Shown here: positions 9,312 to 18,183 of the stretch, piece after piece
Layout of the letters: every line of letters begins with the position of its first letter
Numbering within the stretch: the first letter of the stretch is position 1
NCBI RefSeq assembly: GCF_001428125.1
Contig: NZ_LMSM01000001.1
Coordinates: 409,411 to 473,410 of the forward strand
DNA length: 64,000 nucleotides
Source of the DNA: Nocardioides sp. Soil774
GTDB taxonomy: Bacteria > Actinomycetota > Actinomycetes > Propionibacteriales > Nocardioidaceae
Reading direction: 5' to 3'
Notes under the pieces: model-generated
Databases searched by the model: none
Seen by the model: only the letters and a program-made list of their open reading frames with translations
What the model was told of the DNA's origin: nothing
Position numbers and translations under genes: made by a program

Positions 9312-9992
9312 GTGAGCAAGACCCGCCTGATGACAGCCGCGACGACGGGTCTGTGCGCCCTGCTGCTGTCGAGCTGCGGCAGCGCGGCGCCGGGTGTCGC
9401 GGTGAAGGTCGGCGACCAGGAGCTGACGGTGCGCGACGTCGACGCGGCCGCGAGCCGGATGTGCACGGCCCTCGGCGACCAGTTCGCGTCGCAGAACACG
9501 GTGCTGCCGATGAGCTTCGTGCGCCAGGGCACCGTGCAGCTGATGACGCTGCGTGCCCAGGCGATGGAGATCGCCGACGACTACGGCATCGAGCCGGGCT
9601 CGAGCTATCGCAACGACGTGGCGCAGCGTCGTCGTACGGCCGCCACCATGCCGGCCGAGGTGCAGGACACCTATGTCGAGCTCACCTCCGCCAACGCGCT
9701 GGCCACCGACATCGTCAACCAGATCGGCAAGATCGTCCTCGACGAGCGCGGCGTCACCGACCCCTCGACCGAGCAGGTCACGCAGGCCGGCGTCGACGTC
9801 TTCAACCAGTGGCCCGACGCCAACGGCATCGACATCGACCCGCGCTACGGGCTCGAGAGCGTCGACGGCGTGCTGAAGCCCATCGACACCAACACCTCGG
9901 TGGCCGTCGGCGAGACCGCGAAGGCGGGCCTCGCGACCGAGCCAGACTCCGCCTTCGCGCGCTCCCTGCCGCTCACCCACCGCTGCGGCTGA
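9312..9992 (+). CDS. Predicted lipoprotein with SurA-like N-terminal region
   Basis: 226 residues. The signal peptide ends in a lipobox (LLLSSCGSAA, Cys near residue 22), so the protein should be lipid-anchored outside the membrane. The segment after it (VAVKVGDQELTVRDVDAA) resembles the start of SurA/PrsA-type chaperone domains, but no rotamase domain is seen. The start GTG 9312 follows AAGGAG, which overlaps the mfd stop region, and the stop overlaps the mazG start (TGATG). It therefore sits in a tight mfd - lipoprotein - mazG operon, an arrangement common in actinobacteria. Confidence 0.8.
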   Translation: MSKTRLMTAATTGLCALLLSSCGSAAPGVAVKVGDQELTVRDVDAAASRMCTALGDQFASQNTVLPMSFVRQGTVQLMTLRAQAMEIADDYGIEPGSSYRNDVAQRRRTAATMPAEVQDTYVELTSANALATDIVNQIGKIVLDERGVTDPSTEQVTQAGVDVFNQWPDANGIDIDPRYGLESVDGVLKPIDTNTSVAVGETAKAGLATEPDSAFARSLPLTHRCG

Positions 9993-10394
9993 TGCCCGAG
10001 GGCTCGCCGCTGGAGGCCTTCGCGGAGCAGATGCGCCTGCTGCGCCGCGAGTGCGCCTGGAAGCGCGAGCAGACCCACACCTCGCTGATCCCCTTCGTGC
10101 GCGAGGAGGCCGAGGAGGTCGTCGAGGCCATCGAGTCGGGCGACCCCGCGGCGCTGTGCGACGAGCTCGGCGACCTGCTGCTCCAGGTCGTCATCCACGC
10201 GGTCATCGCCGAGGAGGCCGGCGACTTCACGCTCGACGACGTCGCGCGCGGGGTGATCGCGAAGATGGAGCGGCGCAACCCCCACGTCTTCGGCGACGCC
10301 GTCGCGCACGACGCCGCCGAGGTGCTCACGCTCTGGAACGCCGCCAAGGCCGCCGAGAAGGCTGAGGCGACAGGCGATCGCTCCGCGCGGGGAT

Positions 10395-10396
<2 letters not shown>
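9992..10396 (+). CDS. mazG: MazG-type nucleoside triphosphate pyrophosphohydrolase
   Basis: 134 residues, a single MazG domain. The family hydrolyses non-canonical or alarmone nucleoside triphosphates to monophosphates and pyrophosphate. The characteristic acidic metal-binding helices are visible: REEAEEVVEAI near residues 37-47 and DELGDLLLQVV near 60-70, followed by KMERRNPHVFGD. ATG 9992 overlaps the stop of the preceding lipoprotein gene, consistent with translational coupling. Its TAG stop lies inside the left arm of a long inverted repeat that probably terminates the operon. Confidence 0.9.
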
Positions 10397-11828
<1,432 letters not shown>

Positions 11829-11846
11829 GCAGGCAGACTGGGCCGC

Positions 11847-12476
11847 ATGGGTTCCCAGCGACGTACGCCTCGCAGCGGGCCCGGCGGCAGCGGGCCTCGC
11901 GGCCCCCGGCAGAGCAGCTCGACGCACCCCGGCAGCCGTGGTCCACGACCGCGCGCGGCCGGGGCGCGTACGCCGTCGCCCCGCCCCGGTGACACCTCGA
12001 CCGGGGAGCGTCCGGTCGCACGCGCGACCGCGCGCCGACCGAGGTTCACCGGCCGCGCGGCCGTGCTCGTGCTCGTGCTCGCGGTGCTGACGGTGTCCTA
12101 CGCCTCGTCGCTGCGCGCCTACCTCCAGCAGCGCTCGCACATCGGCGACCTCAAGGCCCAGATCGCCGAGCGCGAGTCCAGCATCGACGCCCTCGAGCGC
12201 GAGAAGCGACGCTGGGACGACCCGGCCTTCGTGAAGGCGCAGGCCCGGGCCCGCTTCGGCTACCTGATGCCCGGCGAGTCCGGCTTCGAGGTGATCGGCC
12301 CCGACGGCAAGCCGCTCGAGGCGCAGGCCTCGCTCAACGACCCCGACGAGGTGATCAGGACCGTGCCCAAGGCATGGTGGAGCGCCGCGTGGGAGTCGAT
12401 GGAGCTCGCCGGCAACCCACCCCCGCCGGAGCAGCAGCCGGCCGACCTCATCGACGGGACGAAGACCCAGCAGTGA
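11847..12476 (+). CDS. FtsB/DivIC-family septum formation initiator
   Basis: 209 residues. A long disordered, Arg/Ser/Pro-rich cytoplasmic tail (residues 1-67) precedes a single membrane helix (VLVLVLAVLTVSYASSL, about 72-88). A coiled coil follows (LKAQIAERESSIDALEREKRRW) and then the conserved FVKAQARARFGYLMPGE motif. This is the FtsB/DivIC layout: an extracytoplasmic coiled coil that pairs with FtsL and FtsQ in the divisome. The long basic N-terminal tail is typical of actinobacterial versions. A CAGACT hexamer 7 nt before the ATG suggests an extra leaderless promoter within the eno operon. Confidence 0.88.
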   Translation: MGSQRRTPRSGPGGSGPRGPRQSSSTHPGSRGPRPRAAGARTPSPRPGDTSTGERPVARATARRPRFTGRAAVLVLVLAVLTVSYASSLRAYLQQRSHIGDLKAQIAERESSIDALEREKRRWDDPAFVKAQARARFGYLMPGESGFEVIGPDGKPLEAQASLNDPDEVIRTVPKAWWSAAWESMELAGNPPPPEQQPADLIDGTKTQQ

Positions 12477-13000
12477 CCGACACCCCCTCCCGGATCGACC
12501 CGGCCGACGAGGCCGCGATCCGTGCCCAGCTCAAGCGCCGCCCGCGCGGCATCGACTCGGTCGGCCATCGCTGCCCGTGCGGCAACCCCGACGTCGTGAC
12601 GACCGAGCCGCGCCTGCCCGACGGCACGCCGTTCCCCACGACCTTCTACCTCACCTGCCCGCGTGCTGCCTCGCGCATCGGCACGCTCGAGGGCACCCAC
12701 GTGATGAAGCAGATGCAGGAGCGCCTCGGCACCGACGAGGAGCTGGCCGCGGCGTACCGCGCGGCGCACGAGCGCTACCTCGAGCACCGCGCCGAGGTCG
12801 GCGCGCGGGCCGGCCTCGAGGTCCCCGAGATCGAGGGCATCTCCGCCGGCGGCATGCCCGACCGCGTCAAGTGCCTGCACGTCCTGGCCGGGCAGTCGCT
12901 GGCCATGGGGCGGGGCGTCAACCCGCTCGGCGACGAGGTCCTCGACCTGATCGGCGAGTGGTGGGCCTCCGGCCCGTGCGTCACCGTCGAGCAGGAGTGA
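12473..13000 (+). CDS. DUF501 family protein
   Basis: 175 residues matching the DUF501 family, which in actinobacteria lies between divIC and ppx/gppA. Conserved features seen are the Cys pair in VGHRCPCGNPDVV, the FPTTFYLTCP segment and MPDRVKCLHVLAGQSLA. The three cysteine clusters suggest metal binding, but the family has no assigned biochemical role. GTG 12473 overlaps the stop of the preceding gene (GTGA), so translation is coupled. Confidence 0.9.
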   Translation: MTDTPSRIDPADEAAIRAQLKRRPRGIDSVGHRCPCGNPDVVTTEPRLPDGTPFPTTFYLTCPRAASRIGTLEGTHVMKQMQERLGTDEELAAAYRAAHERYLEHRAEVGARAGLEVPEIEGISAGGMPDRVKCLHVLAGQSLAMGRGVNPLGDEVLDLIGEWWASGPCVTVEQE

Positions 13001-13005
13001 TCCCG

Positions 13006-13938
13006 GTGGACGCCTCCTCCGCGCTCGTCGCGGCCGTCGACTGCGGCACCAACTCGATCAAGGTGCTCGTCGGCCGCGTCCGTGACGACGGCACGCTCGA
13101 CGTCGTGCTGCGCGACTCCGAGGTCGTCCGGCTCGGGCAGGGCGTCGACGCGACCGGCGTGCTCGCCGAGGAGGCCCTCGAGCGCACCTTCGCCGCAGTC
13201 GACGACATCGCGAGCACGATCCGCGAGCACGGCGTGCCGCCGGAGCGGGTGAGGTTCTGCGCCACGTCGGCCACCCGCGACGCCGGCAACGCCGCGGTGT
13301 TCCGCGAGGGCGTACGACGACGCCTCGGCGTGGAGCCCGAGGTGCTGTCGGGCGAGGAGGAGGCGGCGCTCGTCTTCGCCGGCGCGATCGCCGCGCAGCA
13401 CCCCGCGCCGCCCGAGCCCGTGCTGGTCGTCGACATCGGCGGCGGCTCGACCGAGCTGGTGCTGGGGGAGGGCGCCGACCGGCGCGCCACGTCGATGGAC
13501 ATCGGCTCGGTGCGCCTGCACGAGCGCCACCTCCTCGGCGACCCGCCCACCCGCGCCGAGGTCGCGGCGTGCGTCGCCGACATCGACCGGCACCTCGACG
13601 ACTCCCGGATCCCGCTCGACCGCACCCGCACGGTGATCGGCACCTCGGGCACCATCAAGACGCTCGCCTGCGGGGTGCTCGCGCTGGGCTCCTACGACCG
13701 CGAGGCCTTCGACCACGCGGTGCTGTCCAACGACCGCACGATGTCCTTCGTCGACCGCCTGCTGGCGATGACGGCCGAGCAGCGCCGGGCGTTGCCCTAC
13801 ATGCACCCGGGCCGGGCCGACGTGATCGGCGCCGGTGGCCTCATCTGGAGCCGCATCCTGGCGCGGGTGCCGGTGCCCGACCACGTCGTCTCCGAGGCCG
13901 ACATCCTCCACGGCATCGCCGGCGCCATCGGGCGATGA
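13006..13938 (+). CDS. Exopolyphosphatase / Ppx-GppA family phosphatase
   Basis: 310 residues of the sugar-kinase/Hsp70/actin-fold Ppx/GppA family, which removes phosphate from polyphosphate or pppGpp. Signature elements: phosphate-1 loop VDCGTNSIKVLVG at the N-terminus, catalytic segment SGEEEAALVFAG, VVDIGGGSTELVLG near residue 140 and GTSGTIKTLA near 215. At about 310 residues it is the short actinobacterial form without the C-terminal HD-like domain. I chose GTG 13006, with AGGAG upstream, over GTG 12997, which overlaps the DUF501 stop. Confidence 0.9.
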   Translation: MDASSALVAAVDCGTNSIKVLVGRVRDDGTLDVVLRDSEVVRLGQGVDATGVLAEEALERTFAAVDDIASTIREHGVPPERVRFCATSATRDAGNAAVFREGVRRRLGVEPEVLSGEEEAALVFAGAIAAQHPAPPEPVLVVDIGGGSTELVLGEGADRRATSMDIGSVRLHERHLLGDPPTRAEVAACVADIDRHLDDSRIPLDRTRTVIGTSGTIKTLACGVLALGSYDREAFDHAVLSNDRTMSFVDRLLAMTAEQRRALPYMHPGRADVIGAGGLIWSRILARVPVPDHVVSEADILHGIAGAIGR

Positions 13939-14765
13939 CGGCCGAGGAGCGTGGGGCGCTGCCGCACCCGGTGACGGGCCGGGAGTTCCCGAGCCCGGTG
14001 CCCGCCGGGACCGGCTGGCCCGACGACCCCGCGAGGGCCGAGACGCCCGTCGCGCGCGACCCCGACGACGTACGCCGTCTCGCCGCCGACGTCGGCCTGG
14101 CCGAGCTGGACGCCCGGGTGAGCGTGTGCTCGGCGTGCCCGCGGCTGGTGGCGTGGCGCGAGGGCGTGGCGGTCGAGAAGCGCGCGTCGTTCGCCGACCA
14201 GCCCTACTGGGGGCGCCCGATCCCCGGCTGGGGCGACCCCGACCCGTCGCTGCTCATCGTCGGCCTCGCGCCCGCCGCCAACGGCGGCAACCGGACGGGC
14301 CGGATCTTCACCGGCGACCCGAGCGCCGACTGGCTGTTCGCGAGCCTGCACCGCACCGGGTGGGCCGCGCAGGCCGCCAGCCACCACGCGGGCGACGGCC
14401 AGCGGCTGCTCGACGCGCGGATGGTCGCCACGGTGCGGTGCGCACCGCCCGACAACAAGCCGACCCCGGCGGAGCGCGACACGTGCGCCCCCTGGATCGC
14501 CGCCGAGCTCGCGCTGCTGCCGAGCGTGCGTGCGGTGGTCGCGCTGGGGTCCTTCGGCTGGGACGGCGCGGTGCGCTCCCTGGTGGCGGCCGGCGCCGAG
14601 GCGCCGTCGCGCAAGCCGAAGTTCGCCCACGGCGTCGAGCTCTCGCTCGGCGCGGTCACCCTCATCGGGTGCTACCACCCCTCGCCGCACAACACCTACA
14701 CCCGGCGGCTCACCGCCGAGATGACGGACGAGGTCTTCGCCCGCGCCCGCGCGCTGACACAATGA
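13935..14765 (+). CDS. Family-5 uracil-DNA glycosylase (UDGb type)
   Basis: 276 residues. A base-excision repair enzyme of the iron-sulfur UDG group. Motif A is GLAPAANGGNRTGRIFTGD, with Ala-Asn in the family-5 style rather than the Asp of families 1 and 4. Motif B is CYHPSPHNTYT near residue 240. Cysteines suited to a 4Fe-4S cluster occur in VCSACP (near 55-60) and in TVRCAPP and DTCAPW (near 160-180). The start ATG 13935 overlaps the previous stop (ATGA). UDGb enzymes act on uracil and deaminated bases, plausible for a high-GC genome. Confidence 0.88.
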   Translation: MTAEERGALPHPVTGREFPSPVPAGTGWPDDPARAETPVARDPDDVRRLAADVGLAELDARVSVCSACPRLVAWREGVAVEKRASFADQPYWGRPIPGWGDPDPSLLIVGLAPAANGGNRTGRIFTGDPSADWLFASLHRTGWAAQAASHHAGDGQRLLDARMVATVRCAPPDNKPTPAERDTCAPWIAAELALLPSVRAVVALGSFGWDGAVRSLVAAGAEAPSRKPKFAHGVELSLGAVTLIGCYHPSPHNTYTRRLTAEMTDEVFARARALTQ

Positions 14766-14769
14766 GGCC

Positions 14770-15288
14770 GTGACCCTCCACGCCATCACCGTCCTCGGCC
14801 ACGACCGTCCCGGCATCATCGCCGAGACCACCGACCGGCTCGCGGGCCTGGGCCTCAACCTCGAGGACTCCACGATGACGCTGCTGCGCGGTCACTTCGC
14901 GATGACGCTGATCTGCGCGGGCACCGCGAGCGACGACGAGATCGAGACGGCGCTCGCGCCCCTCGCCGCCGACGGCACGCTGACCGTGACGGTGCGCGAG
15001 GTGCCCGCCGAGGAGGCCCCGGCGCCCGCCGGCACGTCGTGGATCCTGTCGGTCCACGGCGGCGACCGTCCCGGCATCGTGTCGGCCGTCGTCAAGGTCA
15101 TCGCCGGGGTGGGCGGCAACATCACCGACCTCACCACCCGCCTGGCCGGCGAGCTCTACCTGCTCGTCGCCGAGGTGGACCTGCCGGCGGGCGCGGACTC
15201 GTCCGCGGTGGAGCGCGACCTGGCCGCGGTCGCCGCCGACCTGGGCGTCGGCGTGACGCTGCGCGCGGCCGAGACCGACGAGCTCTGA
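14770..15288 (+). CDS. Two-ACT-domain protein, GcvR-like
   Basis: 172 residues made of two ACT domains: ITVLGHDRPGIIAETTDRLAG near the N-terminus and LSVHGGDRPGIVSAVVKVIAG near residue 94, each the strand-turn-helix that binds amino acids or similar ligands. The layout matches GcvR/PSP-type regulatory proteins without an attached enzyme. It lies 4 nt after the glycosylase gene and 8 nt before def. The ligand is unknown; a role in amino-acid-responsive control is inferred from the domain only. Confidence 0.85.
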   Translation: MTLHAITVLGHDRPGIIAETTDRLAGLGLNLEDSTMTLLRGHFAMTLICAGTASDDEIETALAPLAADGTLTVTVREVPAEEAPAPAGTSWILSVHGGDRPGIVSAVVKVIAGVGGNITDLTTRLAGELYLLVAEVDLPAGADSSAVERDLAAVAADLGVGVTLRAAETDEL

Positions 15289-15296
15289 GCCGCGCG

Positions 15297-15854
15297 ATGA
15301 CGACGAACCCCCGGGTCCGCGACTGGACCGAGGCCGAGCTCGGCGTGCCCGGCGCGCTGCGCGAGGTCGTACGCGCTCCCGCCCCCGTGCTGTCGGCCCG
15401 CGGCTCCGACGTCGACCCGACCGACCCCGCGGTCGTCGCGCTCGCCGCCGACCTCGTCGCCACGATGCGCGTCTCGCCCGGCTGCGTCGGGCTCGCCGCG
15501 CCGCAGGTCGGTGTGGGCGTGAAGGTCTTCTGCGTCGACGTCTCCGAGCACCCCAAGACCCGCGAGCACCACGGCACGTTCGTGCTCTGCAACGCCGAGG
15601 TCGTGTCGGGCAGCCGCAACGAGAAGGCCCGCGAGGGCTGCATGTCGGTGCCCGACTTCACCGGTGACGTCAAGCGCCCCAGCCGTGTCGTCGTACGCGG
15701 TCAGCTGCCCGGCACCGGCGAGGAGGTCGAGCTCGAGGCGGAGGCATTCGAGGCGCGGGCGCTCCAGCACGAGATCGACCACTGCGACGGCCTGCTCTTC
15801 CTGGACCGCGCCGCCGGCGCGCACGCCGTCTACGCTCGCAAGACCTACCTCTGA
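15297..15854 (+). CDS. def: Peptide deformylase
   Basis: 185 residues. Removes the formyl group from N-terminal formyl-methionine of nascent proteins. All three family motifs are visible: GLAAPQVGV (motif 1, near residue 65), EGCMSVP (motif 2, with the metal-binding Cys) and QHEIDHCDG (motif 3, HExxH). The met-to-Leu exchange in motif 2 (EGCMS for EGCLS) is conservative. The start is 8 nt after the ACT gene stop. A tRNA gene follows 19 nt downstream. Confidence 0.95.
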   Translation: MTTNPRVRDWTEAELGVPGALREVVRAPAPVLSARGSDVDPTDPAVVALAADLVATMRVSPGCVGLAAPQVGVGVKVFCVDVSEHPKTREHHGTFVLCNAEVVSGSRNEKAREGCMSVPDFTGDVKRPSRVVVRGQLPGTGEEVELEAEAFEARALQHEIDHCDGLLFLDRAAGAHAVYARKTYL

Positions 15855-15873
15855 CCTGCTCCGCAGGTCGCCC

Positions 15874-15947
15874 GCCCCGGTATCCCAATCGGTAGAGGAA
15901 GCGGTCTTAAAAACCGCGCAGTCTGGGTTCGAGCCCCAGCCGGGGCA
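15874..15947 (+). tRNA. tRNA with UAA anticodon (Leu), short variable arm
   Basis: A 74-nt cloverleaf. The 7-bp acceptor is GCCCCGG with CCGGGGC, the D arm begins TCCC, and a perfect 5-bp anticodon stem GCGGT/ACCGC flanks loop CTTAAAA, giving anticodon TAA. The T arm is CTGGG-TTCGAGC-CCCAG and the discriminator is A; no CCA is encoded. The variable region has only about 5 nt, whereas bacterial leucine tRNAs are normally class II with a long variable arm. By anticodon it decodes UUA. Its charging identity should be regarded as slightly uncertain. Confidence 0.9.
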
Positions 15948-16054
15948 CTCCTGTCCGCCAGCGCGCGTCTCCACCTTTGGTAGCAACCAACCTGAGAAGT
16001 TGCTGTGACGGGAACAGGCCCCTCTCCGCGCACGTTTGAACAGGTGTCACCCCG

Positions 16055-16139
16055 GCTAGAGTGGTGTGACGCGACAGGCGCCGTCACCGCGACGGCGTCG
16101 GAGCCCCGGAGACCCCGGGGCGGCCTCCAAGGAGAGACC
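16055..16139 (+). promoter_or_regulatory. Promoter and leader hairpin of the YccA-like gene
   Basis: A TAGAGT -10-like hexamer lies at about 16055-16060. The leader holds a hairpin (GCCCCGG 16103-16109, CCGGGGC 16115-16121) just before the AAGGAGA ribosome site at about 16129-16135. The hairpin could limit translation of the downstream membrane protein; this is inference. Confidence 0.4.
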
Positions 16140-16991
16140 ATGAAGAGCAACAACCCCGTGTTCACCCGTTCCGAGGAGTTCAACCGCGCCTCGTCGAACG
16201 CCTACGGCAACCAGACCTACTCCGGTGGCGGCGCTGCCTACCCCGGCTACGGCGACACCGGCTCCGACCCCGCCACCTGGGGCACCGGCACGCCCGGCCA
16301 GCTCGACCAGGGCCGGATGACGGTCGACTCGGTCGTCCAGAAGACGGCCGTCTCGATCCTCCTCGTCTTCGCCGCCGCCTTCGTCACCTGGTGGTACGTC
16401 GGCGACGTCACCGAGACCGCCGACCTGGGCCGGATCGGCGCACTGGCGACGGTCGGTGCGGGCGGTGCGTTCATCCTCTCGCTCGTCAACTCGTTCAAGC
16501 GCGTCATCAGCCCTGCCCTGGTGATGGCGTTCGCGGTCGCCGAGGGTGTCGCGCTCGGCGCGATCAGCGCGCTGTTCGAGGCGCAGTACCCCGGCATCGT
16601 GATGAGCGCCGTCCTCGGCACGTTCGCGGCCTTCGCGGGCACGCTGGCCGCCTACAAGTTCCTCGACATCAAGGTGGGTGACAAGTTCCGCCGCGGCGTC
16701 ATCGCGGGCATGTTCGGCATGGTGGGCCTGGGACTGCTGTCGCTGGTGCTGAGCCTCTTCGGCGTCCAGTCGCCGCTCTACGGCAACGGCCCGATCGGCT
16801 TCCTCTTCGCCGTCGCCGGCCTCGTCCTCGGCATCTTCATGCTGATCCTCGACTTCGACTTCGTGGAGCAGGGCGTCGCCGCCGGCCTCCCCGAGCGTGA
16901 GTCGTGGCGCGCGGCCTTCGCCCTGACCGTCAGCCTGGTCTGGATCTACACCAACCTGCTGCGCATCCTCGCCATCATCCGTGGCGACTGA
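16140..16991 (+). CDS. Bax inhibitor-1 / YccA-family membrane protein
   Basis: 283 residues. A Gly/Tyr/Ser-rich cytoplasmic N-terminus (about 60 residues) is followed by seven hydrophobic helices, from VSILLVFAAAFVTWWYVG to LVWIYTNLLRILAII. The helix with FAVAEGVALGAISALFE and the final LDFDFVEQG segment are typical of the actinobacterial branch of the Bax inhibitor-1 superfamily, where conserved acidic residues gate calcium leak in studied homologues. A strong AAGGAGA site precedes the ATG. The protein sits in the cytoplasmic membrane; its physiological role is not known. Confidence 0.88.
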   Translation: MKSNNPVFTRSEEFNRASSNAYGNQTYSGGGAAYPGYGDTGSDPATWGTGTPGQLDQGRMTVDSVVQKTAVSILLVFAAAFVTWWYVGDVTETADLGRIGALATVGAGGAFILSLVNSFKRVISPALVMAFAVAEGVALGAISALFEAQYPGIVMSAVLGTFAAFAGTLAAYKFLDIKVGDKFRRGVIAGMFGMVGLGLLSLVLSLFGVQSPLYGNGPIGFLFAVAGLVLGIFMLILDFDFVEQGVAAGLPERESWRAAFALTVSLVWIYTNLLRILAIIRGD

Positions 16992-17011
16992 CCAGCACGC
17001 CTGAACGCCTC

Positions 17012-17048
17012 CGCCGGCCCGCTCGAGCTCAGCTCGGGCGGGCCGGCG
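17012..17048. terminator. Strong hairpin terminator after the YccA-like gene
   Basis: Arms 17012-17029 and 17031-17048 pair over 18 positions with one G-U-type mismatch, around a central base, 20 nt after the stop at 16991. There is no long U-run, as is common in high-GC actinobacteria. Confidence 0.7.
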
Positions 17049-17063
17049 TCATGTCCGGGACCG

Positions 17064-17113
17064 GCGGTGCGTGAGGCGGGTTTTCCGCCGGTAGAACTCG
17101 CCTCACGCACCGC
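17064..17113. repeat. 15-bp perfect inverted repeat overlapping the end of the SGNH gene
   Basis: GCGGTGCGTGAGGCG at 17064-17078 pairs exactly with 17099-17113. A 20-nt spacer includes an inner GGCGG-GTTTT-CCGCC stem. The right arm contains the stop codon (17103-17105) of the leftward SGNH hydrolase gene. It may be a terminator for that gene or a dispersed palindromic element that supplied the stop. Confidence 0.65.
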
Positions 17114-18143
17114 TCGCGGCGGGGTCGGCCCCCGCCTCGGAGTCCTCGTGCTCGTCGGGCGACTCGGCCTCGGTCGAGGGACGGCGGCGACGGTGGCGCA
17201 GCTCGACCCAGCGCCCGCGCAGGCCGCGCTGGTTGCCGCCGACCTCGGTGCCGTCGACCTCGGTGCCCGGCACGCGCGCGGCGCGCACCGCCGCAGCGGC
17301 CACGGGGAGGATGCCCTCGCGCCGCAGCGGCTCGGGGCGCGCCTCGTCCTCGGGGAGCAGGTCGAGCGCGGCCAGGCACGACGGGATCAGCACCGACGCG
17401 AGCTGGCGGTAGCCGTCGGCCGAGGGATGGAAGCGGTCGGGGCCGAAGAGGAGCGCGGGTGCCGCGTCGAACTCGGGGCCGAGGATGTCGCCCAGCGAGA
17501 CCGACCGCCCGCCGTTCTCCACCACCGTGATCGTCTGCGCGGCGGCGAGCCGACGCGACCACTCGCGCGCCACCTGCTTGAGCGGCGGCGGGATGGGCCG
17601 GATGGTGCCGAGGTCGGGGCACGTGCCGACGACGACGGCGATGCCGGCCTCGCGCAGGCGGCGTACGCCCTCGGCCAGGTGACGCACCGACGCCGAGGGC
17701 AGGACGGTGTGGGTGACGTCGTTGGCACCGATGAGCACGACGGCGAGGTCGGGGTGGGTGCCGATGACGGCGTCGACCTGGTCGGCGAGCTGGCTGGACT
17801 GGGCACCGACGACGGCGAAGGAGCGCAGGTGCACCCGCCGGTCGGCCTGGGCGGCCATGCCCGTCGCGAGGTGGGCGCCGGTGGTGTCCTCGACGCGCTG
17901 CACGCCGTAGCCGGCGGCGCTGGAGTCGCCGAGCAGGGCGATGCGGATGGCCGGGCCCGGACGACCGCGGCCGTACCACCCGGTGGCGTCGGGGGGTGAG
18001 TCGGTGGCGTTGCCGATGACGCGCCGCGCGATCCGCGCCTCGGCGACCAGCACGCCGTAGAGCCCGGCGCCGAGCACGGAGAGTCCGCCGCCGCCCAGCG
18101 CTGCGGCCGATGCCAGCTTGCGTGCTGCTCCAGTTGCCCCCAC
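17103..18143 (-). CDS. SGNH/GDSL-type hydrolase
   Basis: 346 residues. An N-terminal hydrophobic segment (AALGGGGLSVLGAGLYGVLVAEA) may be a signal anchor. The SGNH blocks follow: IALLGDSSAAGYG (block I, nucleophile Ser), a Gly in AVVGAQS, VLIGANDVTHT (block III, Asn) and GPDRFHPSADGY (block V, Asp-x-x-His). The C-terminal 80 residues are charged and disordered. Members are esterases or lipases; the substrate is unknown. GTG 18143 is 6 nt after a TAACAT hexamer on its strand, so the transcript is probably leaderless and divergent from cbs. Confidence 0.85.
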   Translation of the reverse strand: MGATGAARKLASAAALGGGGLSVLGAGLYGVLVAEARIARRVIGNATDSPPDATGWYGRGRPGPAIRIALLGDSSAAGYGVQRVEDTTGAHLATGMAAQADRRVHLRSFAVVGAQSSQLADQVDAVIGTHPDLAVVLIGANDVTHTVLPSASVRHLAEGVRRLREAGIAVVVGTCPDLGTIRPIPPPLKQVAREWSRRLAAAQTITVVENGGRSVSLGDILGPEFDAAPALLFGPDRFHPSADGYRQLASVLIPSCLAALDLLPEDEARPEPLRREGILPVAAAAVRAARVPGTEVDGTEVGGNQRGLRGRWVELRHRRRRPSTEAESPDEHEDSEAGADPAASGA

Positions 18144-18183
18144 AACTTCATGTTACGGACTGGTAGACAGCTAGATTGACCGG
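18144..18183. promoter_or_regulatory. Compact divergent promoter pair, both apparently leaderless
   Basis: Only 40 bp separate the GTG starts of the SGNH gene (leftward) and cystathionine beta-synthase (rightward). TAACAT on the minus strand (18155-18150) and TAGATT on the plus strand (18172-18177) each end exactly 6 nt before the start codon. Neither gene has a ribosome site. Confidence 0.6.

Noticed and set aside
15874..15947. tRNA as the integration site of the island
   Set aside because: The integrase and the island junction are at msrA, 23 kb away, and the DNA following the tRNA is ordinary backbone.
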